In this document: positions 7,210 to 15,764 of the stretch, piece by piece
How positions within the stretch are numbered: the stretch's first letter is position 1
Layout: each line of letters begins with the position of its first letter
From: Candidatus Omnitrophota bacterium
GTDB lineage: Bacteria; Omnitrophota; Gorgyraeia; Gygaellales; Profunditerraquicolaceae
Direction of reading: 5' to 3'
DNA length: 48,654 bases
Assembly: GCA_026387315.1 (NCBI GenBank)
Contig: JAPLLY010000056.1
Span: 1-48,654 of the forward strand
Program-made: the position numbers and the translations under genes
Notes under the pieces: model-generated
Told to the model about the DNA's origin: nothing
Databases searched by the model: none
The model's input: only the letters and a program-made list of their open reading frames with translations

Positions 7210-7233
7210 ACACTTGCGAGCGAAGCGAGCAAG
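7210..7233. repeat. Hairpin CACTTGCGAGCGAAGCGAGCAAGT
   Basis: ACTTGC/GCAAGT and GCGAGC words form a short palindrome just before the pgi ribosome-binding site. It could affect translation of pgi. Confidence 0.45.
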
Positions 7234-7246
7234 TAAGGAGACGTAT

Positions 7247-8713
7247 ATGAGCTTAAGGTTTGATTTTAACAATATGTTCGATTTCAGCGTGCAAGGCCAC
7301 GGTGTAAGTCAGCACGATATCGATGAAATTTTGCCGCAAGCGCGCAGGGCTGCGCAGCACTTAAAAAAGATTATTGCCGATCCTTATGCAAGAATTAAAT
7401 TAAATTTGGAATGGGCAAAACTGCCCCAGCAGAGACAAGAGGATATTGCCGGGATTCAGAGAATTGCCCGACAGATTGCTAAGAAATATGAAAATGTCCT
7501 TTTTTTAGGGATTGGCGGCTCATATCTGGGTTTAAAAGCTGCCCAGGATGCGCTGTGCGCGCCTTATTATAATGAATTTAAATCTTTGAGGAAAAAGGCG
7601 CCGCGTATTTATTTTGAAGGTAACAATCTGGATCCGGACACTTTAGCCGTATTATTGAAAAATCTTAATCCTAAAAAAACATTTGTAATTGTTATTTCCA
7701 AGTCCGGAGAGACTACCGAGACTAAGGCGGCACTTATTTTAGTGGAGGCTTGGCTTAAAAAGGCAGTGGGAGCTAAATACGGAAGGCAAATTTTAGCCAT
7801 TACTGATCCTGAATCGGGATCTTTGCGCAAAAGGGTGCAGGCCGAACAGAAGAAAGATATTTTAAGCTTTCGCGCGCTGCCACTTTTAAAAGGCGTTGGC
7901 GGCAGATTCTCGGAGTTTAATATGGGCCTAATGCACTTGGCAATTGTGGGCGTAAATATCCGGGAGCTATTAACAGGCTCTCAGGAGATGTTTGCTCGAT
8001 GCAGCGATGAGGATATTTTAAAAAATCCTGCTTATCTGTATGCTTTATTGCACTTTATTCTTTATCAGAAGAAGGCAAAGTCACTGGCAATATTAATGTC
8101 TTTTTCTCAGACGCTTAAGTCTACCGCGGATTGGTATGTGCAGCTTTTAGCGGAGAGCTTAGGCAAGAAATATCACCGTAAAATCCAAGTAGATAAAAAT
8201 GGGGTGGAAAATTGGCTGGCTAACCATGAAGATCTATTTAACCGGGGTAGGACGCCGATTTCCGCGGCTGGTACCAATGACCTACACTCTATCCAACAAA
8301 ATAATGTTGAAGGAGAGAATAATAAGGTAGTTACCTTTATGCGCGTGGAGAAATTTAAAACAGATTTAAAAATACAGGGTAAAGGTGATTTGCTTTCCGG
8401 GAAGAGTTTTTGCCAGCTTATGCAGCTGGCTCAAGAAGCCACAGAATGGGCTTTGGTCAGCCAAAATCGTCCTAATTGCGCGATTATTATTCCTGAGGTA
8501 TCCGCGTATAACTGGGGCGCGTTGCTTTTCTTTTTCCAAATGGCTACAGCTTTTGAGGGTGAATTATTAAATGTGAATGCTTTTGACCAGCCGGGAGTGG
8601 AGGGTTATAAGAATTATATGTATTATAAATTGGGCAAACCCGGAATTCCGCAGGCGGTTATGGAAGAGATAAAAAACAAACCCCTAATTAAAAATCCCGA
8701 ATATATACTCTAA
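7247..8713 (+). CDS. pgi: Glucose-6-phosphate isomerase
   Basis: Interconverts glucose-6-phosphate and fructose-6-phosphate in glycolysis and gluconeogenesis. The 488-residue protein is in the range of bacterial PGI. It shows the first SIS-domain GIGGSYLG (88-95), the phosphate-binding SKSGETTET (151-159), GGRFSE (218-223) and a Gln/His-rich helix region TNDLHSIQQ in the C-terminal half. The start at 7247 has TAAGGAG 8 nt upstream; the longer frame from 7214 lies in a hairpin. Expression looks monocistronic since a palindrome follows at once. Confidence 0.95.
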   Translation: MSLRFDFNNMFDFSVQGHGVSQHDIDEILPQARRAAQHLKKIIADPYARIKLNLEWAKLPQQRQEDIAGIQRIARQIAKKYENVLFLGIGGSYLGLKAAQDALCAPYYNEFKSLRKKAPRIYFEGNNLDPDTLAVLLKNLNPKKTFVIVISKSGETTETKAALILVEAWLKKAVGAKYGRQILAITDPESGSLRKRVQAEQKKDILSFRALPLLKGVGGRFSEFNMGLMHLAIVGVNIRELLTGSQEMFARCSDEDILKNPAYLYALLHFILYQKKAKSLAILMSFSQTLKSTADWYVQLLAESLGKKYHRKIQVDKNGVENWLANHEDLFNRGRTPISAAGTNDLHSIQQNNVEGENNKVVTFMRVEKFKTDLKIQGKGDLLSGKSFCQLMQLAQEATEWALVSQNRPNCAIIIPEVSAYNWGALLFFFQMATAFEGELLNVNAFDQPGVEGYKNYMYYKLGKPGIPQAVMEEIKNKPLIKNPEYIL

Positions 8714-8718
8714 ATAAA

Positions 8719-8756
8719 GGGGACGGTTCTATTTTTTCTAAAATAGAACCGTCCCC
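8719..8756. repeat. GGGGACGGTTCTATTTT palindrome
   Basis: A 17-bp perfect stem, GGGGACGGTTCTATTTT with its complement, around a TTCT loop, six bases after the pgi stop. It is the simplest copy of the most abundant repeat in the window. Confidence 0.9.
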
Positions 8757-8763
8757 TAGTTTT

Positions 8764-8863
8764 ACCCCGCTCCCCGTAAAGCCCCGCTCTTTAGACCGGG
8801 GATGTAAGGTTTGTGTAGTTATGTTTTCCCCAAAGCCCCGTGCTTTAGCGCGGGGAGCGGGGT
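8764..8863. repeat. ACCCCGCTCCCC-bounded palindrome
   Basis: ACCCCGCTCCCC (8764-8775) and its complement (8852-8863) enclose further GC-rich inverted words (AAAGCCCCG.../...GGGG). Confidence 0.75.
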
Positions 8864-8871
8864 TTACTACG

Positions 8872-8916
8872 TGTCATTGCGAGTCCCGACGGATATCGGG
8901 ACGAAGCAATCTCGTT
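8872..8916. repeat. CATTGCGAG...CGAAGCAATCTCG palindromic repeat
   Basis: The widespread REP-like form TCATTGCGAG-hairpin-CGAAGCAATCTCG, with the inner stem GTCCCGA/TCGGGAC. A second copy with a different inner stem is at 24212-24262. Confidence 0.75.
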
Positions 8917-8930
8917 TTTAAAGAAGAATT

Positions 8931-9917
8931 ATGAGTAATAATATGCTCAAAATCGGCAAACTAAAACTTAAATCAAATTTGATCCTCTCACCCATGGCCG
9001 GAATTACGGATTTGCCATTTCGCATGCTCTGCCGAAGATTCGGCGCAGAGCTGGCTTTTGTGGAGATGATTAATTGCCGTTCGATTAGCCATAAAAGCAG
9101 AAGGACCAAGCAGATGCTTTCTAGTTTGGCTAAAGATAGGCCTTTGGGGATTCAGATATTAGGATGCGAAGAGCAGTATATTTTAAGGAGCCTGGAGGTT
9201 TTAAGGGGGTATGAATTTGATCTTTTGGATTTTAATGCCGCTTGTCCGTCAAAAAAAGTAGTGCGCCGAGGTGAGGGCTCAGGTTTATTGCAAGATCCAA
9301 AAAAATTTGCCAAGATATTGAAATTAATCGTTAAGCATGCCTGGCTTCCCGTAAGCGTAAAGATTCGCGCCGGATGGGATAAGACTTTAGTTAATGCCAG
9401 AGAGATTGCCTTAATTGCTCAGGATTGCGGGGTAAATGCCCTGTTTCTCCATGGCCGGACTAAAACTCAAGGCTATAGCGGTCAGGTGGACTATAATATA
9501 ATTAGAGAGGTTAAGAAAGTTTTGAAAATCCCTTTGATTGCCAGTGGAGATGTTTTTTCCGGTTTATTGGCCAAGAAGATGTTTGATGAGACCGGATGCG
9601 ATGGCCTGGCAGTTGCGCGGGGATCTTTAGGCAACCCCTGGATATTTAAAGAGATTAAGGAGTATTTACAAAGCGCTAAGTTTGTTAATCGGCCTAAAGA
9701 AGAGGATATTGCTAAAATTATGCTGGAACATTTAGATGCTTGTATTAATTTTTATGGAGAAAAAAACGGAGTAGTCATCTTTCGAAAATTTTATATTTGG
9801 TATACTAAGGGATTGCGTAAAATTCGCCGGTTAAGGGAGAAATCCTCGCGTGCCAGAACCCGCTTGGAGGTTGAAAAGATTATTCAGGAAGCGTTTGGCG
9901 CTGATACCCGCAGATAA
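8931..9917 (+). CDS. dus: tRNA-dihydrouridine synthase (DusB/NifR3 type)
   Basis: An FMN-dependent enzyme that reduces uridine to dihydrouridine in tRNA. The 328-residue protein has SPMAGITDLPFR (20-31) at the FMN site, the catalytic cysteine in FNAACPSKKV (Cys105), SVKIRAGWD (142-150), the active-site HGRT (174-177) followed by QGYSGQVDY, and the phosphate-binding ASGDVFSG and ARGSLGNPWIF segments. Length and motifs match the family. The ATG at 8931 follows AAAGAAG; a second ATG four codons on is possible. Confidence 0.93.
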   Translation: MSNNMLKIGKLKLKSNLILSPMAGITDLPFRMLCRRFGAELAFVEMINCRSISHKSRRTKQMLSSLAKDRPLGIQILGCEEQYILRSLEVLRGYEFDLLDFNAACPSKKVVRRGEGSGLLQDPKKFAKILKLIVKHAWLPVSVKIRAGWDKTLVNAREIALIAQDCGVNALFLHGRTKTQGYSGQVDYNIIREVKKVLKIPLIASGDVFSGLLAKKMFDETGCDGLAVARGSLGNPWIFKEIKEYLQSAKFVNRPKEEDIAKIMLEHLDACINFYGEKNGVVIFRKFYIWYTKGLRKIRRLREKSSRARTRLEVEKIIQEAFGADTRR

Positions 9918-9957
9918 ATATTCTCGGAAAGATCCCGCTTCGTAATATGAAAGAAAA

Positions 9958-10029
9958 GGGGATGGTTCTATTTTTTACGTAGAGACGCAAAATTTTGCGT
10001 CTCTACATTAGAAAAATAGAACCGTCCCC
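9958..10029. repeat. GGGGAYGGTTCTATTTTTT palindrome with a nested palindrome
   Basis: The outer arms GGGGATGGTTCTATTTTTT and GAAAAATAGAACCGTCCCC enclose a second perfect palindrome, TAGAGACGCAAAATTTTGCGTCTCTA. Downstream lies TTTTATAGTATAATAA, also found after the copy at 12185. Confidence 0.85.
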
Positions 10030-10190
10030 TGATTTTATAGTATAATAACTCAGTTATGCGATAAATAGAAACGGTCTATAGTATTACTAACAAAATTGCC
10101 AAAATGAGTTTACAGAATATTTTTTTTAGATATACAATATAAAACGTAATAACCGGAATTCAGAGTTTCTAAGATTGGAAATTAATCATA

Positions 10191-11666
10191 ATGAACCAAA
10201 TTAAACCTAAAAAAAAACTAACTTATTTTATCGGGTGCCTTTTTATTCTTGCGTTCACAACTTGTTTTTTTTATGTTCGAGCCGAAATCCGTTATTATTC
10301 AGAATTTAGTTATAATTTACACAGTGACTACGTTTATTCTTTTCCCCAAAGCTTTGCAGTTCAAATCAAGCTTGAAAGAGATGGTTTTAATTGGCCTAAA
10401 ACGGAAAAACCTTGGGATACAGCCATACTGAAGATCGCTGTACGTTCTGATTGGTCAAGCATTTTGTTTAAACCATTTATTGAGATCAATTATCGAGGAA
10501 ATATCTCGCGACAATATTTTGAGAAAACTGCCAAGGGTATTCGTTATCTTAATCTTAGCCGCCTGTTCAAAAGCGCGCAGTCCCTGACTTCAGGCAGTAA
10601 AATAACATTGCGCGGCCATTCTGTTTCCTGGGAACAATTCACCACGGAACTTTATCTTTTTAAAAATGTAGATCTCTCGAAAGAAAAAATTCTTGTTATT
10701 GCGCCTCATCCTGATGATGCCGAAATTGCGGCTTTTGGCCTTTATGACAATAAGGACGCCTATATTGTTACTATCACCGCCGGTGAAGATGGAAAACCCA
10801 GATTTAAACGATTCTACCAGGATAAGAAAGAGCATGCTTTTTTTCAAGGATGGATTCGAACCTGGGATAGCATTACCGTGCCTTTCTGGGGCGGCATTCC
10901 TCCGGAAAGATGCATTAATCTGGGTTACTTTGACGGAACGCTGAAGACCATGTTTGAAAAACCGTTAGAAAAAATGGTTTCCGTTGCAGGAACTTCAGAT
11001 CTTAGGACTTTTCGGAAATATAATCTCTCGGATCTCACGCCTAAAGAGGCATCGGATGCTAAATGGAGTAACCTGGTAGACGATCTAAGCCGTATTTTAA
11101 CTCAGATTAATCCTTCCGTTATTGTTACGCCCAATCCGCTAACCGATGCTCATCCTGATCATCAATTTTCAACAATCGCGTTATATGAAGCGCTTCAAAA
11201 AACCGGTATCACAAAAGGCGCTTTATATCTTTATACGATTCACGATTCATTTTCTTCCCGTTGGCCATTTGGTCATGCATTCAGCCTTGTGTCCTTGCCG
11301 CCTTATTTTTCAAAAATGCCTCTTTTTGATAAAATTTATTCCCATCATTTAAATGAAAATACTTTTATTAGAAAACTGTTTGCTTTAGATGACATGCACG
11401 GTTTTAGGTCTATCTATTTTCTTAAGCTAAGTGAATACAATAATCTTATACTGACTATTATACAATCAGCTTATCTTCAATGGAAGACAGTCTTACAAGC
11501 GCGAAAATATCTGCGATTTGATGAACTATTCTTTGTCAGCCCTATGGAGAAAGCCGCGTTCCTCAGAGAAGAATTTCTGAAAAGTTCATTTAACCCTTTG
11601 AAAGAAAGTAATGATGTTGATGAAAAGTCACTAAATGTAAGTGCCCTAAAAAAGACAGAAGAGTAG
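10191..11666 (+). CDS. Membrane-anchored PIG-L/LmbE family deacetylase
   Basis: The 491-residue protein begins with a basic stretch and one membrane helix (about 11-29), placing the catalytic part outside the cytoplasm. Residues 30-160 form a beta-rich region with no family I recognise. The LmbE fold follows: ILVIAPHPDDAEIAAFG (167-183) carries the zinc-binding HPDD, and TDAHPDHQFSTIA (318-330) supplies the second metal motif. The family removes N-acetyl groups from sugars such as GlcNAc-inositol or glycan precursors; the substrate here is unknown. There is no clear ribosome-binding site. The region before it (10030-10190) is AT-rich with a TATAAT but no gene. Confidence 0.85.
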   Translation: MNQIKPKKKLTYFIGCLFILAFTTCFFYVRAEIRYYSEFSYNLHSDYVYSFPQSFAVQIKLERDGFNWPKTEKPWDTAILKIAVRSDWSSILFKPFIEINYRGNISRQYFEKTAKGIRYLNLSRLFKSAQSLTSGSKITLRGHSVSWEQFTTELYLFKNVDLSKEKILVIAPHPDDAEIAAFGLYDNKDAYIVTITAGEDGKPRFKRFYQDKKEHAFFQGWIRTWDSITVPFWGGIPPERCINLGYFDGTLKTMFEKPLEKMVSVAGTSDLRTFRKYNLSDLTPKEASDAKWSNLVDDLSRILTQINPSVIVTPNPLTDAHPDHQFSTIALYEALQKTGITKGALYLYTIHDSFSSRWPFGHAFSLVSLPPYFSKMPLFDKIYSHHLNENTFIRKLFALDDMHGFRSIYFLKLSEYNNLILTIIQSAYLQWKTVLQARKYLRFDELFFVSPMEKAAFLREEFLKSSFNPLKESNDVDEKSLNVSALKKTEE

Positions 11667-11898
11667 AGATAGAGTATTCAACCGCGGAAAATGGCCGTAA
11701 TGAGGCTATTTTAATCAATGTAATCATAGTTTCCATACTTTTTCAGTGGCAACTAAATTAAGATCTAAAAGGTTGAGAAAGGTTATATGAGCTCATTACA
11801 AATCAGGAAGATGCGGCTCACTAATGCGCGAGGGGAGATCCTGAACTTGAGCACCCGAAGATTGAGGGGTAAGTATACTTGATAACCCGCTACTAAAG

Positions 11899-11981
11899 CC
11901 CGCCATTAGAACGTTGGCGGGTTCGCCAATCCTTGTGGCGAACGTTGGCGGGTTAGTTTGTCCGCTAGCGGACGAACTAAC
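11899..11981. repeat. Cluster of three palindromic repeats
   Basis: CCCGCCA...TGGCGGG (11899-11921), TTCGCCA...TGGCGAA (11922-11942), and a 30-nt hairpin from GTTAGTTTGTCCGC (11952-11981). In 11667-11898 I see no gene, only AT-rich DNA and short frames. Confidence 0.7.
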
Positions 11982-12083
11982 AAAAAAGCCCCGCATGTTC
12001 CCGGGGTTTTCTTGTAGGTGATAGGCCTAATAGCTTTCGCTATCGTTCCTAGCCTCCTGGTTGTGTGTTCTACTTTCACTTAC
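11982..12083 (-). ncRNA. Candidate small structured RNA with promoter and terminator
   Basis: On the minus strand TTGAAA (12118-12113), a 17-nt spacer and CATACT (12095-12090) form a promoter. It is followed by about 100 nt that can fold: a GUAG/CUAC closing pair encloses a UAGG/CCUA helix and an AUAGC-GAAA-GCUAU tetraloop hairpin. It ends in CCCCG...CGGGG and TTTTTT, an intrinsic terminator. It contains no open frame of note and matches no RNA family I can name. The terminator hairpin may also serve transcripts from the plus strand. Confidence 0.4.
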
Positions 12084-12143
12084 ATTGGAAGTATGCCATA
12101 TAAATATTTAAATTTCAAGTCCCTCTAATACCCCGAAAAACTA

Positions 12144-12226
12144 GGGGATGGTTCTATTTTTCCCGAGCCTAAGATTAAAATAAAGGGGACGGTTCTATTT
12201 TTTTATAAAAAAATAGAACCGTCCCC
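12144..12226. repeat. GGGGACGGTTCTATTTT half-site plus full palindrome
   Basis: A lone arm, GGGGATGGTTCTATTTTT (12144-12161), is followed by a full, almost loop-less palindrome at 12185-12226 just ahead of recG. Confidence 0.88.
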
Positions 12227-12237
12227 TAGTTTTATAG

Positions 12238-12243
12238 TATAAT
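12238..12243 (+). promoter_or_regulatory. TATAAT -10 element giving leaderless recG
   Basis: TATAAT ends 6 nt before the recG ATG at 12250, so transcription would start at or next to the start codon. It lies in TTTTATAGTATAATAA, an extension that follows two of the palindromes. No good -35 is visible. Confidence 0.5.
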
Positions 12244-12249
12244 AAACCC

Positions 12250-14328
12250 ATGCAAACTACATCCATCCAATATCTTAAAGGTATCGGGCCCCAGCGCGCA
12301 AAAAGTTTTACGGCCAGAGGCGTGCAGACCATTGAGGAGTTGTTATATTATTTTCCCCGCCGCTATGAAGACCGAAGGAATTTTGCTAAGATCTCCGAGC
12401 TTAATGAAAGCCAAGTTTACACCATTAAAGCTCAAATTTTATCGGCAGGCCAGCGCAACTGGCGGCGCAGGAGCGCGTTTAGTATCACCGAAGCTGCCGT
12501 GGGGGATAACACGGGGAAGATATCCTGTATCTGGTTTAATCAGCCGTATCTTAAGGAATATTTAATAGCGGGGGCTTGTGTAATTCTTTACGGGAAAGTT
12601 GAGCGCTATAACAGCAGGCTGCAGATGAGTAATCCGGAATTTGAATTTTTGGATAACCAAGATAATGATTCTTTAAATATCGGCAGAATTGTTCCGGTTT
12701 ATACTTTGCCGCAAGGATTTAGCCAGCGCGGCTTACGTTGTATAATTAAGAACGCTTTGGATGAATTCTTGCCTAAAATTAATGACCCTCTGCCATTTGA
12801 TTTACGCAGCCGTCATCATCTGCTTAATCTGGCGCAGAGCTTATTAAATATACATTTCCCGCAAGATCTATCTTTACAACAGCAGGCGCATACACGTTTA
12901 AGTTTCGAAGAATTTTTTCTTTTTCAGCTGCCGCTGGTTTTAAGAAAACTAAACCGTAAAGAGAAAATTGGGATTAGTCATCTGGTTAGCGGCAGGTTAA
13001 TTGAGGATTTTATTTCCGGCCTTCCTTTTCAGCTTACCGCGGCGCAGCAAAAGGTTTTAGCGGAAATAAAAGCGGATATGGCTTCTAGCCAAGCCATGCA
13101 GCGGCTTTTACAAGGGGATGTGGGATCAGGAAAGACTGTGGTAGCGGCCATCGCTTGTTTGGCGGCTATTCAAAGCGCTCATCAGGCGGCTTTTATGGCG
13201 CCGACAGAAATATTGGCCAGGCAGCATTATGAAAAAATATCTTCTCAATTAGAACAGTTAACTTTCAATGGACGCAAATTACGCCTGGCTTTATTAGTTG
13301 GCCAGGATAAACAGAAGCAAAAAATATATCAAAAGATAAAAGAGGGAGAAATCGATTTAGTCATTGGCACGCACGCGTTACTGCAGGAAGAATTAAGTTT
13401 TAAGAGTTTAAGTTTTATCGTGATTGATGAACAGCATAAATTTGGTGTTGGGCAAAGAGCGCTTTTGCCTAAAAAAGGCAATAATCCGGATGTGTTGATT
13501 ATGACGGCCACGCCTATTCCGCGCACCTTAGCCATCACCCTTTACGGGGATTTGGATATTTCCGTGATTAATCAACTGCCCCCTGGGCGTATTCCCATAA
13601 AAACTTTGCAATTTAATCAGGAGGATAGGAATAAAGCTTATGCTTTGGTTAAGCAAGAGCTTAATTACGGACGCCAGGCGTATATTATTTATCCGGTGAT
13701 TGAGGAATCATACGCTTTGGATATTGCCGGAGCCAAGAAGATGTTTGGCGAATTAAAAGCCGGAGAATTTAAAGAGTTTCGCCTGGGCCTGATCCATGGT
13801 AAGCTAAAAACCCGGGAACAGAATGAGGTTATGCTCAAATTTAAGAATAAACAGCTGGATCTTTTGGTGGCCACCACTATTTTAGAAGTTGGTATTGACA
13901 TCCCGAACGCGACTTGTATGATTATTGCCTCCGCCCAGCGTTTTGGTTTAAGCCAACTGCATCAGTTACGCGGAAGGATCGGCAGAGGAAACTTGCAGTC
14001 ATTGTGTATTCTTATTTCTGATAGCCAGACTCCGGAGTCAAAAGCGCGCCTGGCAGCCATGGTTGCTTCCGGTGATGGATTTTATATTGCGGAAGAAGAT
14101 TTAAAGATCCGTGGCCCGGGTGAGTTCTTCGGTAACCGGCAGCATGGATTAGCAGAGTTAAAAATTGCCAATCCACTTATTCAGATGCAGCTGCTTAAAG
14201 CCGCCAGAGATGAAGCTATTAGTTTAATTAATCAGGATGCCCGCTTAGAAGAGCGGCCGCATCAATTATTAAAGGCAAAGCTGTTTCAGAGATTTCCGGA
14301 GTACGAGAAATTAATGTTGGTAGGGTAA
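12250..14328 (+). CDS. recG: ATP-dependent DNA helicase RecG
   Basis: Drives branch migration and reverses stalled replication forks. The 692-residue protein starts with a helix-hairpin-helix-like LKGIGPQRAKSF (9-20) and has the wedge OB-fold in the N-terminal third. The helicase motifs are complete: Walker A GDVGSGKT (289-296), DEQH (393-396), TATPIPRTLA and RGRIGRG (574-580). The C-terminal RecG segment ...GPGEFFGNRQHGL is present. Length is typical. There is no ribosome-binding site; a TATAAT right before the ATG suggests a leaderless transcript. Confidence 0.96.
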   Translation: MQTTSIQYLKGIGPQRAKSFTARGVQTIEELLYYFPRRYEDRRNFAKISELNESQVYTIKAQILSAGQRNWRRRSAFSITEAAVGDNTGKISCIWFNQPYLKEYLIAGACVILYGKVERYNSRLQMSNPEFEFLDNQDNDSLNIGRIVPVYTLPQGFSQRGLRCIIKNALDEFLPKINDPLPFDLRSRHHLLNLAQSLLNIHFPQDLSLQQQAHTRLSFEEFFLFQLPLVLRKLNRKEKIGISHLVSGRLIEDFISGLPFQLTAAQQKVLAEIKADMASSQAMQRLLQGDVGSGKTVVAAIACLAAIQSAHQAAFMAPTEILARQHYEKISSQLEQLTFNGRKLRLALLVGQDKQKQKIYQKIKEGEIDLVIGTHALLQEELSFKSLSFIVIDEQHKFGVGQRALLPKKGNNPDVLIMTATPIPRTLAITLYGDLDISVINQLPPGRIPIKTLQFNQEDRNKAYALVKQELNYGRQAYIIYPVIEESYALDIAGAKKMFGELKAGEFKEFRLGLIHGKLKTREQNEVMLKFKNKQLDLLVATTILEVGIDIPNATCMIIASAQRFGLSQLHQLRGRIGRGNLQSLCILISDSQTPESKARLAAMVASGDGFYIAEEDLKIRGPGEFFGNRQHGLAELKIANPLIQMQLLKAARDEAISLINQDARLEERPHQLLKAKLFQRFPEYEKLMLVG

Positions 14329-14363
14329 TGGGGATAAATCCAAAATTAAAAGTGTTGAGCAAA

Positions 14364-14456
14364 AGTTTTAAGCTGTAAGTATTAAGCTTTAAGCTTACAG
14401 CTTACCGCTTATAACTTACAGCTTACCGCTTATAACTTACAGCTTAAGACTTATTT
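14364..14456. repeat. TAAGCTGTAAG-type word array between recG and rsmD
   Basis: Variants of AAGCTGTAAG are followed by their complements (CTTACAGCTT). A 21-nt unit containing TTACAGCTTACCGCTTATAAC is repeated in tandem. A sister array lies after fabD. Confidence 0.8.
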
Positions 14457-14468
14457 AGAGCCTAACAA

Positions 14469-15119
14469 ATGCGTATAACCACAGGAAAATACCGTAACCG
14501 TAAATTACACATGCCTAAGGGTATCCGGCCTACTCAGGATAAGGTACGCAAGGCAATTTTTGATATTTTGGGAGATATTAGCGGATTAACGTTTTTAGAG
14601 CTTTTTGCCGGTTCCGGGGCAGTGGGTTTTGAGGCGCTTTCCCGCGGTATTGCGGAGCTGACGCTGGTTGAATGCAATCGTAATTCTGTATTGGCAATCA
14701 AAAGGAATATCGCGCTGCTTAACGCGCCCGCTTGTAATTTATACTACCTGGAGGCAGAAAAGGCAGTTAAACTTCTAGGTTTGGATAAAAAAAGCTTTGA
14801 TATTATATTTATTGATCCGCCATATTATAAAGGATTGGCTTCTCGACATTGCTCGGGGTCAATGGCGAGCGCAGTCGAGCCATTGGTGCTTCGACCTTGC
14901 TCAGCACCAACGGCGAGCATAGTCGAGCCGTTGGCAAAAAAAATCTTGCAAACTCTAGAGGGTTATGATATATTATCGCCCAATGGTTTAATCGTGGTGC
15001 AGCATTCTAAGCTAGAGCAGCTGCCTAAGGATGGTTTAAAATTTAGTTTAATTAAAGAAGCTAAGTATGGTGATACTTGGCTTTCGATTTTTAGGCACAG
15101 AGATACTAAAAAAACATGA
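14469..15119 (+). CDS. rsmD: 16S rRNA (guanine966-N2)-methyltransferase RsmD with a repeat-encoded insert
   Basis: Methylates G966 of 16S rRNA in small subunits using S-adenosylmethionine. The SAM-binding ELFAGSGAVGFEALSRG (44-60) and the catalytic DPPY (116-119) are intact. Right after DPPYYKG, residues 124-155 are encoded by two palindromic repeats and read SRHCSGSMASAVEPL... and LRPCSAPTASIVEPL. Without them the protein would have the usual length of about 184. The insert keeps the frame and falls in the loop after the catalytic motif, so the enzyme may still work. No strong ribosome-binding site is seen. It starts the rsmD-coaD-DUF177-rpmF run. Confidence 0.92.
   Translation: MRITTGKYRNRKLHMPKGIRPTQDKVRKAIFDILGDISGLTFLELFAGSGAVGFEALSRGIAELTLVECNRNSVLAIKRNIALLNAPACNLYYLEAEKAVKLLGLDKKSFDIIFIDPPYYKGLASRHCSGSMASAVEPLVLRPCSAPTASIVEPLAKKILQTLEGYDILSPNGLIVVQHSKLEQLPKDGLKFSLIKEAKYGDTWLSIFRHRDTKKT
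14838..14935. repeat. Two tandem TCGAC-GCTC-GAGC-GTCGA palindromes inside rsmD
   Basis: Each unit carries the nested words CTCGAC/TCGAC, GCTC, GAGC and GTCGAG in that order. The family also appears at 4864-4950 and as a partial copy between fabH and fabD. The total inserted length is divisible by three and free of stops in the rsmD frame. Confidence 0.85.
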
Positions 15120-15170
15120 GGCACTGAAGAATTTCGCAGTGTTTTTGTTTTTCTCAGTGCTTCAGTGACA
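15120..15170 (+). terminator. CACTGAAG...CTTCAGTG hairpin after rsmD
   Basis: GCACTGAAG directly after the rsmD stop pairs with CTTCAGTGC, with inner GCAGTG words and T-rich loops. It may attenuate transcription between rsmD and coaD. Confidence 0.55.
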
Positions 15171-15181
15171 GAAAGGGCAAG

Positions 15182-15676
15182 ATGTGTCAGATTGCTTTAT
15201 ATCCAGGGACATTTGATCCGGTAACTAACGGCCATATTGACTTGATTCGCCGCGCGCATGAAATTTTTTCGGATGTAATTGTAGCGGTTGCGCATAATCC
15301 GCATAAGCAGCCGGTTTTTAGTGTTAACCAAAGGATGTCTATGCTTAAGCAGGCGATTACCGGCATGGACGGAGTAATGGTTACGCATTTTGACGGCCTG
15401 GTGGTGGATTTTGCGCGTAAGATGAAGGCTAAGGTATTGGTGCGCGGAGTACGCATGCTCTCAGATTTTGAGTATGAGTTTCAGATGGCTTTGACCAATC
15501 GTAAGCTTTCCAGCGATATTGAGACTATTTTTCTTATGCCGCATGAATCTTATAGCTATCTTTCCGCGAAACTGATTAAAGAAGCCGCGGCGCTGGGAGC
15601 TGACCTTTCCAGTTTTGTACCGGATTTTGTGGGACAAGCCCTACAGAAAAAATTACGCAGGCCCCGCACCTTCTAA
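15182..15676 (+). CDS. coaD: Phosphopantetheine adenylyltransferase
   Basis: The penultimate step of coenzyme A synthesis: joins AMP to 4'-phosphopantetheine. The 164-residue protein has the nucleotidyltransferase motif YPGTFDPVTNGH (7-18), the substrate segment RGVRMLSDFEYEFQMALTNRKL and the C-terminal SYLSAKLIKEAA. The length is normal, though its last residues (RRPRTF) and stop lie in a CCGCACCTTC repeat. The CoA product feeds the pantetheine arm of AcpP further along this run. Confidence 0.96.
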   Translation: MCQIALYPGTFDPVTNGHIDLIRRAHEIFSDVIVAVAHNPHKQPVFSVNQRMSMLKQAITGMDGVMVTHFDGLVVDFARKMKAKVLVRGVRMLSDFEYEFQMALTNRKLSSDIETIFLMPHESYSYLSAKLIKEAAALGADLSSFVPDFVGQALQKKLRRPRTF

Positions 15677-15764
15677 ATCCCGCACCTTCAAAAAGGTGCG
15701 GGATAAATATTCAATAAGAAAATTTTTTAGGGTAAGGAATCAGAATTTAGTAGAAGGTGCGGGG
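15662..15764. repeat. CCCCGCACCTTCTA inverted repeat bridging coaD and DUF177
   Basis: CCCCGCACCTTCTA (15662-15675), containing the coaD stop, pairs with TAGAAGGTGCGGGG (15751-15764), which runs into the GTG start of the next gene. Between them is another hairpin, CCCGCACCTT/AAGGTGCGGG (15679-15702). Confidence 0.8.

Noticed and set aside
10030-10190. Small gene after the TATAAT downstream of the 9958 palindrome
   Set aside because: No open frame with a ribosome-binding site; the region is AT-rich and featureless up to the PIG-L gene.
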